Source of the DNA: an uncultured Pseudomonadota bacterium
Lineage (GTDB): Bacteria > Pseudomonadota > Gammaproteobacteria > Burkholderiales > Thiobacillaceae
NCBI GenBank assembly: GCA_903835655.1
Contig: CAILNT010000031.1
Location: 1-64,000 of the forward strand
Reading direction: 5' to 3'
DNA length: 64,000 bases
A program made the translations under genes and the position numbers. Below are positions 45,674 through 56,289 of this stretch, in pieces (within the stretch, counting starts at the first letter, position 1; the number at the start of each line of letters is the position of its first letter). Under the pieces are notes generated by a model. That model saw only the letters and a list, made by a program, of their open reading frames with translations, was not told the DNA's origin and ran no database searches.

Positions 45674-46270
45674 ATGCCTCTCCCTTCCTCACTCGAATCC
45701 CTGATCGATGCCCTGCGCGCACTGCCGGGTGTGGGGCCGAAGTCCGCGGCGCGCATGGCCTACCATCTGCTACAGCGCGATCGCAACGGCGCGGCGCGGC
45801 TGGCGTCCAGCCTGACCGCTGCGCTGGATCGGCTGCGCCACTGCCAGCGCTGCAACAATTTCAGCGAGGCGCCGCTGTGCGAGACCTGTTCCAGCCCGCG
45901 CCGCGACCCGCGTCAGCTGTGCGTGGTGGAAATGCCCACCGACCTCAACCGGCTGGAAGAGACGCAGGCGTACAAGGGGTTGTATTTCGTGCTGATGGGC
46001 CGGCTCAGCCCGCTCGACGGCATCGGCCCGCGTGAAATCGGCCTGGAGCGGCTGATCGAACGCGCCCACGACGGGGTGACGGCGGAAGTGATCCTGGCCA
46101 CCAACTTCACCGCCGAGGGCGAGGCCACCGCCCACTACGCCGGTGAATTGCTCAAGGCGCGCGGCCTCAAGGTCAGCCGCATCGCGCGCGGCCTGCCAGC
46201 GGGCGGCGAACTGGAGCACGTCGATGGCATGACCATCGCCCAGGCGCTGCTGGATCGACGTCCGGTCTGA
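45674..46270 (+). CDS. recR: Recombination protein RecR
   Basis: A 198-residue protein for recombinational repair with RecF/RecO. It has the N-terminal helix-hairpin-helix ([20 protein letters not shown]), a C4 zinc finger ([16 protein letters not shown]) and the Toprim domain ([31 protein letters not shown]). I chose ATG 45674 over the open frame from 45623 because that is where homologues begin. An inverted repeat (around 45620-45636) lies between ybaB and recR. Confidence 0.95.
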   Translation: MPLPSSLESLIDALRALPGVGPKSAARMAYHLLQRDRNGAARLASSLTAALDRLRHCQRCNNFSEAPLCETCSSPRRDPRQLCVVEMPTDLNRLEETQAYKGLYFVLMGRLSPLDGIGPREIGLERLIERAHDGVTAEVILATNFTAEGEATAHYAGELLKARGLKVSRIARGLPAGGELEHVDGMTIAQALLDRRPV

Positions 46271-46271
46271 C

Positions 46272-47747
46272 ATGGCACAAGGGCTCTCTCCCCTGGAAAA
46301 CCTGCTGGCGGAAATGGACCTGGGTGGCGACTTTCCGACCCTGTCGCGCACCATCACGGAGATCAACCATGCCGTAGGCGACGAGAACAGCCGCGCCGCC
46401 CATCTGACCGAGATCATTCTGCGCGACATCTCCCTGACCAAGAATCTGCTCCGCCTGGTCAATGCCGCACACTACGGATCTTTTGGCGGCCAGGCGATCA
46501 GCACCATCTCGCGTGCCGTGGTCATCCTGGGCTTCGATGCCGTGCGCAACGTCGCGGTCTCGCTGATGCTGTTCGAGCATCTGCGGAATCAGGCGCACGG
46601 CGAAGCGTTGCGCGGCGAGGCCGTGGACAGCTTCTATCGTGGCATCCTCGGTCGTCTGCTGGCGGGCAGCGTCGGAGTGCGTGACGCGGAGGAGGCCTTC
46701 ATCTGCGCCCTGTTCCGCGACCTGGGCCGGCTCATGGCGCGCTTCCACTTCTTCGACCGCACCTTGCAAGTCGAGAAGCTGATGGCAGATGAGTTCCTCG
46801 ATGAGCCCAGCGCGAGCCGCAAGATCTTGGGCGCGGACTACGATGAACTCGGCCAGGCCATCGCCAGGCACTGGAATTTCCCGGCTCCCCTGCTGTACGC
46901 GATGACGCCCATGGATGCCCAGCCGATGAAGGCGGCGGCTTCCGACAGGAGCCGCCTCCAGGTGGTGGCCAATCTGGCGCGCGACCTGCATCGCGGCATC
47001 GCCGGCAAGTCGCCGGAAGCACAGCAGCAGGCGATCGATGCCCTCGTCGTGCGCTATCGGGAAGGTGCCAGGATCAGCCGCGAGAGTCTCCTGGAGACGG
47101 CGTACAAGGCCGCGCAAGCCTTGTGCAGCGATGCCGCCTTCCTCAATGTCGACGTCGGCAAGAGCCCGATCGTGTTGCAACTGCTGCATACGCCGGAAGA
47201 AATTCCCGAGACGGCTCCCGAGGAAGACACCGGCAGCGATCCCATCAATCTGCTTGCCCTGGGCATGCAAGACCTGGCCGCGATGATGCTGGGCGAATAC
47301 CACCTGGCCGACATCTTCAAGCTGGTGGCGGAGTTGTTCTATCGCACCGGACTGTTCGACCATGTGCTCATCTCCGTGCTCGACCATCCCAGCCATTGCC
47401 TGATCGGCCGCGTCTGCCTGGGACCCGATGCGGCGCAGCTGCGCGGGCAGTTCAGCGTCCCGTTGTCGTTCACGCCCGACGTATTCCACGCCGCCATCGT
47501 CAAGGGACAGGACATCCTGATCGCCGACGCGACCGCGGATAATATACGCAACCACATTCCGGAATGGCATGCGCGCGCCTTTCACGTCCACTCCCTCCTG
47601 CTGTTGCCGGTCATGATCAAGGGCAAGCCGATCGGCCTGATTTACACCGACAAGCTCGACGCGCCCCTGTGCATTCCCACGCAAGTACTGGGTTTACTCA
47701 AGGCGCTGCGCAACCAGGCCACGCTGGCACTCCATCACAAACGCTGA
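46272..47747 (+). CDS. HDOD plus GAF domain signalling protein
   Basis: A 491-residue protein. An HDOD domain (about residues 15-215) has PTLSRTITEINHAVGDENSR and VNAAHYGSFGGQAISTISRA. A linker leads to a C-terminal GAF domain (about 330-485) with PIGLIYTDKLDAPLC. HDOD proteins lack the catalytic residues of HD hydrolases and often act in signalling. It starts 1 base after recR, so it may be co-transcribed. Partner and ligand are unknown. Confidence 0.85.
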   Translation: MAQGLSPLENLLAEMDLGGDFPTLSRTITEINHAVGDENSRAAHLTEIILRDISLTKNLLRLVNAAHYGSFGGQAISTISRAVVILGFDAVRNVAVSLMLFEHLRNQAHGEALRGEAVDSFYRGILGRLLAGSVGVRDAEEAFICALFRDLGRLMARFHFFDRTLQVEKLMADEFLDEPSASRKILGADYDELGQAIARHWNFPAPLLYAMTPMDAQPMKAAASDRSRLQVVANLARDLHRGIAGKSPEAQQQAIDALVVRYREGARISRESLLETAYKAAQALCSDAAFLNVDVGKSPIVLQLLHTPEEIPETAPEEDTGSDPINLLALGMQDLAAMMLGEYHLADIFKLVAELFYRTGLFDHVLISVLDHPSHCLIGRVCLGPDAAQLRGQFSVPLSFTPDVFHAAIVKGQDILIADATADNIRNHIPEWHARAFHVHSLLLLPVMIKGKPIGLIYTDKLDAPLCIPTQVLGLLKALRNQATLALHHKR

Positions 47748-47756
47748 ACCGGATAG

Positions 47757-49154
<1,398 letters not shown>

Positions 49155-49247
49155 CCGGGTAGTGGATGAGTCCACCACGGCCCTGCGGGTGGCGGCTCCC
49201 GCGCAGTCTGGGGCTCCTGTTACAAGGGTGTCCCCCGGTGCGTGCGC

Positions 49248-49820
49248 CTATTGGACCAGATGGCCACTCATGCGATCCCAATCCGACCACAGCAACAGGC
49301 GCCCCACCTGATCGTCGCCGAACATCTCGACGGAAGCCGTCCAGTCTTTTCCCAGAAAGTTTTTCAGCACCAGGTTTTCCGGGGCGGTCTGTATCCACCT
49401 GCCCTGGAGAATATGGCCTCTATCCTTCCATGCGTAGGCGCCATTCGGCAGCATCTTCAGGTAAATATCGAGTGCTGCACCGCCTCCCGTAACGAGGAAG
49501 CGCTGGCCCGTGCCATTGGTCGTCGTGTAGGCCACGGGCGGAATGTTCATTTTGTAGATCGCACCGAAGGTGGGCGCCTTGAACGCATGGCGATAGGCCT
49601 GGGGGTTGGCCGTGGCTTCGTGCCGCACCATCGGCTGCAACTCGACGTGTCCCAGCGACTGTAGTTCCACTCCGCCGGCAAACGCGCCGGCACTCCCGAA
49701 AAGAGTGAGCGCCAGGATACAGCGACGCCCCAGAGAGGCATCTGCCCCGGCCGCCTGCCCCGCGGGCGCAGCCAAGATGTTTCCGTTGTTTTGCATGTTG
49801 TAATGCATGTTGTAATGCAT
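49248..49820 (-). CDS. Hypothetical exported protein
   Basis: I do not recognise this 190-residue protein. A hydrophobic segment RRCILALTLFGSAGAFAGG (about residues 30-48) is a likely signal peptide. The mature part holds a ladder of aromatic and Gly-rich segments (GTGQRFLVTGGGAALDIYLK and LPNGAYAWKDRGHILQGRWI) and DWTASVEMFGDDQVGRLLLW. Three in-frame ATG codons lie at 49820, 49808 and 49796, the first two inside a 12-bp repeat. The gene begins one base before the hemN stop and is on the same strand, so it may be co-transcribed with hemN. Confidence 0.6.
   Translation of the reverse strand: MHYNMHYNMQNNGNILAAPAGQAAGADASLGRRCILALTLFGSAGAFAGGVELQSLGHVELQPMVRHEATANPQAYRHAFKAPTFGAIYKMNIPPVAYTTTNGTGQRFLVTGGGAALDIYLKMLPNGAYAWKDRGHILQGRWIQTAPENLVLKNFLGKDWTASVEMFGDDQVGRLLLWSDWDRMSGHLVQ
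49797..49820 (-). repeat. Two tandem 12-bp units at the start of the exported protein gene
   Basis: ATGCATTACAAC is repeated twice in frame at 49820-49797 (minus strand), giving Met-His-Tyr-Asn twice, followed by a third related unit. Each copy carries an ATG, so copy number could change the N-terminus by four residues without a frameshift. Confidence 0.6.
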
Positions 49821-49821
49821 G

Positions 49822-51192
49822 TCAGGCCGTGCGCGAGTAGCGCGGCTGATCCTGACTGGCTTGTTTGAGGTAGCCGTCGAAACCCATGGCGATATTGCGC
49901 AGGAACATGCGGCCGATGTCGTTGACGACGATGCGCGAGGATTCCAGAGTGACCAGGCCATCCGCGGCCAGGGGCTCCAGATCCGTCAGGGCTTCCGCGA
50001 AATAGGCGTCGAAGTCGATGTTCCAGGCGGCGGCGAAGCCGGGTTTGTCCAGTTCCAGGTCGCACATGATGCGGGTGATGGCATCGCGGCGAATCTGATC
50101 GTCGCGGTTGAGCTTGAGTCCACGCTCCACCGCCAGCCCGCCCCTGCCGATCAGATCCTGATATTTCTTCAGGTTTTTCTCGTTCTGCATGTAGGTGTTG
50201 GGCGTCTGGCTGATGCTGGAAGCGCCGAAGGCGTAGATATCGCAGTCCTTGTGGGTGGTGTAGCCCTGGAAATTGCGCCACAGGGTCTTGCTCTCCTGCG
50301 CCTTGATCATCTCGTCCTCGGGACGGGCGTAGTGATCCATGCCGACATTGAGATAGCCCGCCGCTTCGAGGCGTTCGTGGATCAATTGCTGCAAATCGAG
50401 ACGAGTGGCGAAGCTGGGCAGATCGCTCTCGGCGATCAGCTTCTGGTGCTTCTTCATCCAGGGAACATGGGCGTAGGCGAAGATGGCGAAGCGATCCGGC
50501 GCCCAGGGCAACACGCGGTCCAGCGTGTGCGCGAAACTCTCCACGGTCTGATGCGGCAGCCCGACGATCAAATCCATGTTGATGCTGGAAAAACCGAGTT
50601 CGCGCGCCCAGCCGTAAACGGTGTGGATCAGTTCCTCCGGCTGCACCCGGTTGACCGCCTTCTGCACCCGTTCATCCAGATCCTGCACACCCAGGGAGAG
50701 GCGATTGAAGCCAGCCTCGCGCAGGGCGACCAGGTGTTCCCGGCTCAATTCGCGCGGATCGGCCTCGCAGCCCATCTCCGCGTCCGGCGAGATGCTGAAT
50801 CGACTCTTCATCATGCCCATCAGGCGACGAATGTCCTCCGGCTTGAGGTAGGTCGGCGTGCCGCCGCCCCAGTGCAACTGCTTCACCTGGCGACGCGGGT
50901 CGGTCAACGCCGCCACCCTGTCCATTTCCTGTTCCAGGAAGCCCAGGTAGACGCTGGCCTTGTTGTAATCGCCCGTGGCGACCATGTTGCAGCCGCAGTA
51001 GTAGCAAAGCGTGTCGCAAAAGGGAATGTGGGCATAGAGGGAGAGGCCGCGCGCAGGATCCTGGGTCGCGCGGATTTCTTCGATCCAGTCCGCCTCGGTG
51101 AAACCGCTGTGGAAATATGGGGCGGTGGGATAGGACGTATAGCGCGGCCCCGGCTTGCTGTATTTTTCCAGGAGGGCGGTGAACAGGGACAT
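49822..51192 (-). CDS. hemN: Oxygen-independent coproporphyrinogen III oxidase
   Basis: A 456-residue radical-SAM enzyme for anaerobic heme synthesis. The cluster site is CDTLCYYCGCN (about residues 59-69). Family motifs are PGPRYTSYPTAPYF, LHWGGGTPTYL, FNRLSLGVQDL and NMDLIVGLPHQT. It is the true HemN type and not the HemW type. It should function under low oxygen. An FNR-like site was not found in the upstream sequence. It is preceded by a small ORF with a strong ribosome binding site. Confidence 0.95.
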   Translation of the reverse strand: MSLFTALLEKYSKPGPRYTSYPTAPYFHSGFTEADWIEEIRATQDPARGLSLYAHIPFCDTLCYYCGCNMVATGDYNKASVYLGFLEQEMDRVAALTDPRRQVKQLHWGGGTPTYLKPEDIRRLMGMMKSRFSISPDAEMGCEADPRELSREHLVALREAGFNRLSLGVQDLDERVQKAVNRVQPEELIHTVYGWARELGFSSINMDLIVGLPHQTVESFAHTLDRVLPWAPDRFAIFAYAHVPWMKKHQKLIAESDLPSFATRLDLQQLIHERLEAAGYLNVGMDHYARPEDEMIKAQESKTLWRNFQGYTTHKDCDIYAFGASSISQTPNTYMQNEKNLKKYQDLIGRGGLAVERGLKLNRDDQIRRDAITRIMCDLELDKPGFAAAWNIDFDAYFAEALTDLEPLAADGLVTLESSRIVVNDIGRMFLRNIAMGFDGYLKQASQDQPRYSRTA

Positions 51193-51247
51193 GGCGGCGA
51201 CTCCAAAGGCGAGGGCTGGGATTGTAAGCGGGGAGGAGGGTCAGGCG

Positions 51248-51331
51248 TTAGGGCCGCGCTGGGCGACGGACGCGATTGACGAAATAATGCCGATATCGTC
51301 GAATATTCATCAGCCCCATATTTCTTGACAC
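51248..51331 (-). CDS. Putative 27-residue basic peptide upstream of hemN
   Basis: A GTG start at 51331 with an AAGGAG ribosome binding site six bases upstream (51343-51338). It encodes VSRNMGLMNIRRYRHYFVNR then VRRPARP, with nine arginines. It ends 55 bases before hemN. I do not recognise it. The strong ribosome binding site is unusual for a chance ORF, and it could be a small protein or a leader affecting hemN. An independent test is needed. Confidence 0.4.
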   Translation of the reverse strand: MSRNMGLMNIRRYRHYFVNRVRRPARP

Positions 51332-51441
51332 GGCACTCTCCTTGTAATGAATTGATCTGAAAGGGCGCGCGAAATATTCTTACCAGGCACAGACGTTGCT
51401 TTCCTGGAAACACTGGGCACGAGCCCGATCCAACCTCCCTG

Positions 51442-51497
51442 ACCGCCGCAATGGCGGTTTTTCAAGCGGTGCCGGTTCCCGGTACCGCTCTTTTTTT
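51442..51497 (+). terminator. Two tandem rho-independent terminators without an upstream gene
   Basis: Terminator 1: ACCGCC (51442-51447), GCAAT, GGCGGT (51453-51458), T run. Terminator 2: AGCGGTGCCGG (51465-51475), TTC, CCGGTACCGCT (51479-51489), then C and seven T (51491-51497). Both read on the plus strand, yet the only gene upstream, hemN, lies on the minus strand. They may end an unannotated small RNA or form an attenuator in the phosphomannomutase leader. Confidence 0.75.
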
Positions 51498-51568
51498 GTG
51501 CCGGCGAAATGCAGCGTGGCGCCGGCAAATCAAAGATAATCGCGCGGCATTCACTGCCTGGACTGGTC

Positions 51569-52951
51569 ATGGGCGAGCTCCCGCCGGAAATCTTCAAGGC
51601 CTACGATATCCGCGGCATCGTGGGCGTCACGCTGACCGCCGAATTCGTCGGACTGATCGGCCGCGCCGTAGCGAGCGAGGCGCGCGCGCAAGGCTACGGT
51701 GACATCGTCCTCGGTCGCGACGGGCGCCTCTCTGGCCCGGCTCTCAGCCAGGCCCTGGCCGAAGGCATCCGGGAGGGGGGCGGCAACGTCATCGACCTGG
51801 GGCTGGTGACCACACCCATGGCCTACTTCGCCGCCCACCAACTCGGCGGCGCTTGCGCGGTCATGCTGACCGGCTCGCACAACCCTCCCGAATACAATGG
51901 CCTCAAGGTAGTGATCGCGGACAGCGCCCTGTCTGGCGAAGCTATCCAGGGACTGCGGCGGCGTATCGAGCGGGCCGATTTCGGCGACGCCACCGACCGC
52001 GGCGCATACCGGCAATACGACATCGCCCCCGAGTACCTCGCGCGCATCGTGGGGGACGTGAAACTTGCCCGTCCCATGAAGGTGCTCCTCGATGCCGGCA
52101 ACGGCGTGGCCGGTGCTTACGCGCCCGCGCTGTTCCGGGCACTGGGCTGCGAGGTGGAGGCCCTGTTCTGCGAGGTGGACGGCCGCTTTCCCAACCATCA
52201 CCCGGACCCGTCCATACCGGAGAATCTGGCCGACCTGGCCAGTCGCCTGTGTAGTGGTGATGCCGAGATCGGCCTGGCTTTCGATGGCGATGGCGACCGC
52301 CTGGGCGTGGTCACCAAGAACGGCGGCATCCTCTATCCGGACCGCCAACTCATGCTGTTCGCCGCCGATGTACTGGAGCGGAACCCCGGTGCCCTGATAC
52401 TCTACGACGTGAAGTCGAGCCGTAACCTCCATCCCTGGATCGTCGAACACGGTGGCCGGCCCATGATCTGGAAATCCGGGCATTCCCTGATGAAGGCGAA
52501 GATGCGCGAAACCGGCGCCCTGCTGGCCGGTGAATTGAGCGGCCATGTGTTTTTCCAGGAACGCTGGTATGGCTTCGACGACGGCCTGTATGCCGGTGCT
52601 CGCCTGCTCGAAATCCTGTCGCGGCAGGCCGATTTCGACGCCTGCCTGCACGCCCTTCCCGACACACTGAACACCCCGGAACTGCAAATCAAGATGCGGG
52701 AGGGCGAGCCGCAGGCGCTGATGGTCAGATTGCTCGCGACGGCCGATTTTTCTGAGGCGCGCGAAGTCATCACCCTGGATGGCCTGCGCGTGGAATACGC
52801 CGACGGTTTCGGCCTGATGCGCGCCTCCAATACCACGCCGGTGCTCATGCTACGCTTCGAGGCCGACGACAGCGCCGCCTTGCGGCGTATCCAGGAACGG
52901 TTCCGCCATCTCCTCCTCGCCGCGGCACCCGCGGTCCAACTTCCTTTTTGA
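51569..52951 (+). CDS. Phosphomannomutase/phosphoglucomutase
   Basis: A 460-residue alpha-D-phosphohexomutase of the AlgC/PMM-PGM type. It shows FKAYDIRGIVG, the phosphoserine loop TGSHNPPEYNGLK (about residues 101-113), the metal loop DGDGDRLGVV and the sugar-binding GELSGHVFFQERWYGFDDG. It supplies mannose-1-P or glucose-1-P for polysaccharides. I start at 51569; the frame to 51509 adds unconserved residues. Confidence 0.93.
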   Translation: MGELPPEIFKAYDIRGIVGVTLTAEFVGLIGRAVASEARAQGYGDIVLGRDGRLSGPALSQALAEGIREGGGNVIDLGLVTTPMAYFAAHQLGGACAVMLTGSHNPPEYNGLKVVIADSALSGEAIQGLRRRIERADFGDATDRGAYRQYDIAPEYLARIVGDVKLARPMKVLLDAGNGVAGAYAPALFRALGCEVEALFCEVDGRFPNHHPDPSIPENLADLASRLCSGDAEIGLAFDGDGDRLGVVTKNGGILYPDRQLMLFAADVLERNPGALILYDVKSSRNLHPWIVEHGGRPMIWKSGHSLMKAKMRETGALLAGELSGHVFFQERWYGFDDGLYAGARLLEILSRQADFDACLHALPDTLNTPELQIKMREGEPQALMVRLLATADFSEAREVITLDGLRVEYADGFGLMRASNTTPVLMLRFEADDSAALRRIQERFRHLLLAAAPAVQLPF

Positions 52952-52960
52952 GCGATTGCC

Positions 52961-53458
52961 ATGACCACACCCCTCGTTGGCCTCATCATGGGGAGCGTGA
53001 GCGACTGGGACACCATGCGCCATGCCGCCCTCCTCCTGAAGCAATTCGACATTCCCTTCGAAAAGCGCGTGGTTTCCGCGCACCGCACGCCGGACCTGCT
53101 GTTCCAGTATGCCCAGGGCGCGGCCGGGCGCGGCCTCAAATGCATCATCGCCGGCGCCGGCGGCGCGGCCCACCTGCCGGGCATGACCGCCGCCAAGACC
53201 CATCTGCCGGTGCTGGGCGTGCCGGTAGAGTCGCGCGCCCTGAAGGGCATGGACTCGCTGCTCTCCATCGTGCAGATGCCCAGGGGCATCCCCACCGCCA
53301 CCTTCGCCATCGGTGAGGCGGGTGCGGTCAACGCTGCGCTGTTCGCGGTGGCCATGCTGGCCAACGAGTTCCCGGAAATTCGCGAGCGCTTGATCGCGTT
53401 CCGGCAGCGCCAGACCGAGACCGTCCTGGATATGGCATTGCCGGAGGAGCCGTCATGA
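52961..53458 (+). CDS. purE: 5-(carboxyamino)imidazole ribonucleotide mutase
   Basis: A 165-residue class I PurE. The motif [12 protein letters not shown], the AHRTPD loop and [16 protein letters not shown] are clear. It converts N5-CAIR to CAIR with PurK. The stop overlaps purK by an ATGA. Length is normal. Confidence 0.96.
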   Translation: MTTPLVGLIMGSVSDWDTMRHAALLLKQFDIPFEKRVVSAHRTPDLLFQYAQGAAGRGLKCIIAGAGGAAHLPGMTAAKTHLPVLGVPVESRALKGMDSLLSIVQMPRGIPTATFAIGEAGAVNAALFAVAMLANEFPEIRERLIAFRQRQTETVLDMALPEEPS

Positions 53459-54612
53459 TCCTGCCGGGGGCAACGCTAGGCGTGTTGGGTGGTGGCCAGT
53501 TGGGCCGCATGTTCACGTTGGCCGCGAAAGTCATGGGGTACAGCGTGGTGGTGCTCGACCCGGACCCGGACTCGCCCGCGGGGGCGCTGGCCGACGTCCA
53601 CCTCAAGGCGGATTATCGCGATGCCGTGGCCCTGATCCGCATGGGCGGCCTGTGCCAGGCGATCACCACCGAATTCGAGAACGTGCCCGCGCGGAGCCTG
53701 GAGATTCTGGCCCGGCATTGTCTGGTCGCCCCCGGAGCCGCGGCCCTCGCCGTGGCCCAGGATCGCCTGGAAGAAAAGACCCATGCGCGCGACTCCGGCT
53801 GCGAGACCGCGCCATTCGCCAACATCGAAACTGCGGTCGATCTGGCACCCGCCTGGGAGGCGATCGGTGCCCCGGCCTTGCTGAAGACCCGGCGCCTCGG
53901 CTACGACGGCAAGGGCCAGGTGCGCATCGACTCGTTCGCGGAGTTGGCTGCCGCGTTCCGGGAACTGAAGGAAGTGCCCTGCCTGCTGGAAGGTTTCCTG
54001 CCGCTGGAACGGGAGGTGTCGGTGGTGCTGGCGCGCAATCCGCATGACCAGATCGCATTCTTCCCGGTGGCGGAAAACCAGCACCGCAACGGCATCCTCG
54101 ACATCAGCATCGTCCCCGCCCGAATTCCCGCGGAACTCGCCGAACGGGCACGCGACATGGCCGCGCATCTGGCGCGCGAACTGGCGTACGTGGGCGTGAT
54201 GGCGGTGGAATTCTTCGTGCTGAAGGATGGCCGCATCGTCTTCAACGAAATGGCGCCGCGCCCGCACAACAGTGGCCACTACACCCTGGATGCCACCGCC
54301 TGCGACCAGTTCCAGCAACAGGTCCGGGCACTGTGCGGCCTGCCGCTGGGCGATGCGCGCCTGCTTTCGCCGGCGGTGATGGTCAACCTGCTAGGCGACG
54401 TCTGGCGAGACAGCGGAACCACCCCGCCAGACTGGTCGATCCTGCTGCGGCACCCCGGTGTGCAACTGCATCTCTACGGCAAGTCGCAAGCCCGCCCGGG
54501 GCGCAAGATGGGGCACTACAACTGCCTCGCGGCCAGCGTCGAGGCTGCCCTGGAGATGGCCCTGGAGACGCGGGCGGCGCTGGGGATCGGTGTGGATAGG
54601 CCCCGCGCGTAG
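53455..54612 (+). CDS. purK: 5-(carboxyamino)imidazole ribonucleotide synthase
   Basis: A 385-residue ATP-grasp enzyme that makes N5-CAIR from AIR, bicarbonate and ATP. It opens [20 protein letters not shown] and has [20 protein letters not shown] and [18 protein letters not shown], which are PurK signatures. It is translationally coupled to purE and converges with the DUF3108 gene 41 bases away. Confidence 0.96.
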   Translation: MILPGATLGVLGGGQLGRMFTLAAKVMGYSVVVLDPDPDSPAGALADVHLKADYRDAVALIRMGGLCQAITTEFENVPARSLEILARHCLVAPGAAALAVAQDRLEEKTHARDSGCETAPFANIETAVDLAPAWEAIGAPALLKTRRLGYDGKGQVRIDSFAELAAAFRELKEVPCLLEGFLPLEREVSVVLARNPHDQIAFFPVAENQHRNGILDISIVPARIPAELAERARDMAAHLARELAYVGVMAVEFFVLKDGRIVFNEMAPRPHNSGHYTLDATACDQFQQQVRALCGLPLGDARLLSPAVMVNLLGDVWRDSGTTPPDWSILLRHPGVQLHLYGKSQARPGRKMGHYNCLAASVEAALEMALETRAALGIGVDRPRA

Positions 54613-54653
54613 GCGGCTTGCCGCGATTCGACCCAGGCTAGGCAGGCAAACGC

Positions 54654-55643
54654 CTATGAAACCTCTTCCAGGTTGAGCGTCAGCACCTTGCCCTTCTGAT
54701 CCTGGGTGCGGATGCGCACCGGCAACCAGTGGCGGGAAGGGGCCAGCCAGACATCCAGGGTGCCTTCGCCGGCGCGGCTGCCTTGCAGGTGTAGGGTTTC
54801 GACCTCGGCTTCGCCGAACTTCAGGTGTTCCCGCCCCAGGTTGTGAAACAGGTAATCCTGCAACTTGCGGCCGTTGCTCACCCACAAGTGCCATTCCCGG
54901 ATGGATTCGTCCACGGTCATCGCCAGATGAAAGGGGAAGCCCAAGACGTCCTGGCTGCCCGGCGGCAGCTCGGCGTCTTCGTCGCCGTGGCGCATTTTCC
55001 CCAGACCCCAGTCGAAGCGGGTCGTATCCGGCTTGCGTCCGTTGCGCGAGATCCCGTATAGATCGGGCCGCAGGCCGGCCGAAGTGATTTCTCCCTCGCT
55101 GGACTGCACCATCTGACCGCTGACGAACAGCGAAACCAGCCCGCTGGCCACGGCGCTGCTGACCAGGCTGTAATGGCCGTCATGCTGACGCCAGGCATAG
55201 GTCGCCCGCCCCAGGCTGAAACCGTCCTCGCCGGTTTGCACCGCGTAGCGCAGGCCCACTCGCTCGGGAAGCGGATGCTGCGGCGCCGGCTTTAGCGCGG
55301 GTGCCGGCGTGGGTGCGGACACGGGGATGGGGGTGGCCGCCACGACGGCGGGTATCGGAGTGGCCGGTGCAGCCGGGATAGCCGGTGCGGCCGGGCTGTC
55401 CGGCGGCGCCGCGGCCACGGCTGCCGTTGGGATGACGGTGGGGGCGAGCGGCCGTGCGTCCAACGCCTTGGGCGCCGTGGGCTGCACCGGCTGCGCGGGC
55501 CGCGCCCGCAGATTCGGGCCGATGGAGGGGGGGATGGACTCATGCCGCGGCGTCCGCCAGAAACCCGCCGTGGCGAGGATCAGTAGATAGGCCGCCAGGG
55601 AGATCAGCAGCGTGGCCACGAGGAGGCGGCATCCGCGCAACAT
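54654..55643 (-). CDS. DUF3108 domain-containing protein
   Basis: A 329-residue protein anchored or exported by an N-terminal hydrophobic segment (LLVATLLISLAAYLLILATA). A long Ala/Pro-rich linker (about residues 35-125) follows. The C-terminal 190 residues match the DUF3108 family, with RVGLRYAVQTGEDGFSLGRA and GLRPDLYGISRNGRKPDTTR. Function is unknown; an envelope role is inferred. The start at 55643 is 10 bases after the end of purN on the same strand, so it may belong to a purM-purN-DUF3108 operon. Confidence 0.8.
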   Translation of the reverse strand: MLRGCRLLVATLLISLAAYLLILATAGFWRTPRHESIPPSIGPNLRARPAQPVQPTAPKALDARPLAPTVIPTAAVAAAPPDSPAAPAIPAAPATPIPAVVAATPIPVSAPTPAPALKPAPQHPLPERVGLRYAVQTGEDGFSLGRATYAWRQHDGHYSLVSSAVASGLVSLFVSGQMVQSSEGEITSAGLRPDLYGISRNGRKPDTTRFDWGLGKMRHGDEDAELPPGSQDVLGFPFHLAMTVDESIREWHLWVSNGRKLQDYLFHNLGREHLKFGEAEVETLHLQGSRAGEGTLDVWLAPSRHWLPVRIRTQDQKGKVLTLNLEEVS

Positions 55644-55653
55644 GGCTGGAACC

Positions 55654-56289
55654 TCAGGAGAGCGGTGCGACCAGGGCCGAATCCGCGGCGTCCAACGAGT
55701 CACGCACATGGACCCTGCCATCCTCGCCCCAGGTCACCCGTCCCTCGGCGCACCAGCGCACGGCCTGGGGGAAGAGGCGATGTTCCTGCCTGAGCACCCG
55801 CGCGGCCAGGGTGTGTTGCGTGTCGTTCGGCAATACCGGCACGGCGGCCTGGGCCAGGATCGGACCGGAATCCACTTCCGGGGTGACGAAATGCACCGTG
55901 CAGCCATGCAGCTTCACCCCAGCTGCGAGTGCCCGCTGGTGCGTATCCAGACCGGGAAAGGCGGGCAGCAGGGCGGGATGGATGTTGATCAGACGACGCT
56001 CGTAATGCAGCACGAAGGCATCGCTCAATACCCGCATGAAGCCGGCGAGGATGACCAGTTCCGGGGCGAAGGCGTCGATCTCGGCCGCCAGGGCGGTGTC
56101 GAAACCCGGCCGGTCGGCGTAATCGCGGTGGTTCAGCACCACCGTGGGCACGCCATGGGCTGCGGCGATCTCCAGCCCTTTCGCATCCGGCCGGTTGCTG
56201 ATGACACAGGCGAATTCGACCGGCAAGCCGGCGTCCAACAGGGCCTGCATGTTGCTGCCCCGGCCGGAGATGAGGATGACGACACGCAT
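55654..56289 (-). CDS. purN: Phosphoribosylglycinamide formyltransferase
   Basis: A 211-residue folate-dependent enzyme of purine synthesis. It opens VVILISGRGSNMQALLDA and has the catalytic segment INIHPALLPAFPGLDTHQRA (His and Pro loop) and CTVHFVTPEVDSGPILAQAA. It begins at 56289, sharing one base with the purM stop, so the two are coupled. Confidence 0.95.
   Translation of the reverse strand: MRVVILISGRGSNMQALLDAGLPVEFACVISNRPDAKGLEIAAAHGVPTVVLNHRDYADRPGFDTALAAEIDAFAPELVILAGFMRVLSDAFVLHYERRLINIHPALLPAFPGLDTHQRALAAGVKLHGCTVHFVTPEVDSGPILAQAAVPVLPNDTQHTLAARVLRQEHRLFPQAVRWCAEGRVTWGEDGRVHVRDSLDAADSALVAPLS

Noticed and set aside
46173-47684. 503-residue minus-strand open frame opposite the HDOD/GAF gene
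   Set aside because: Antisense shadow of a clear HDOD/GAF gene.
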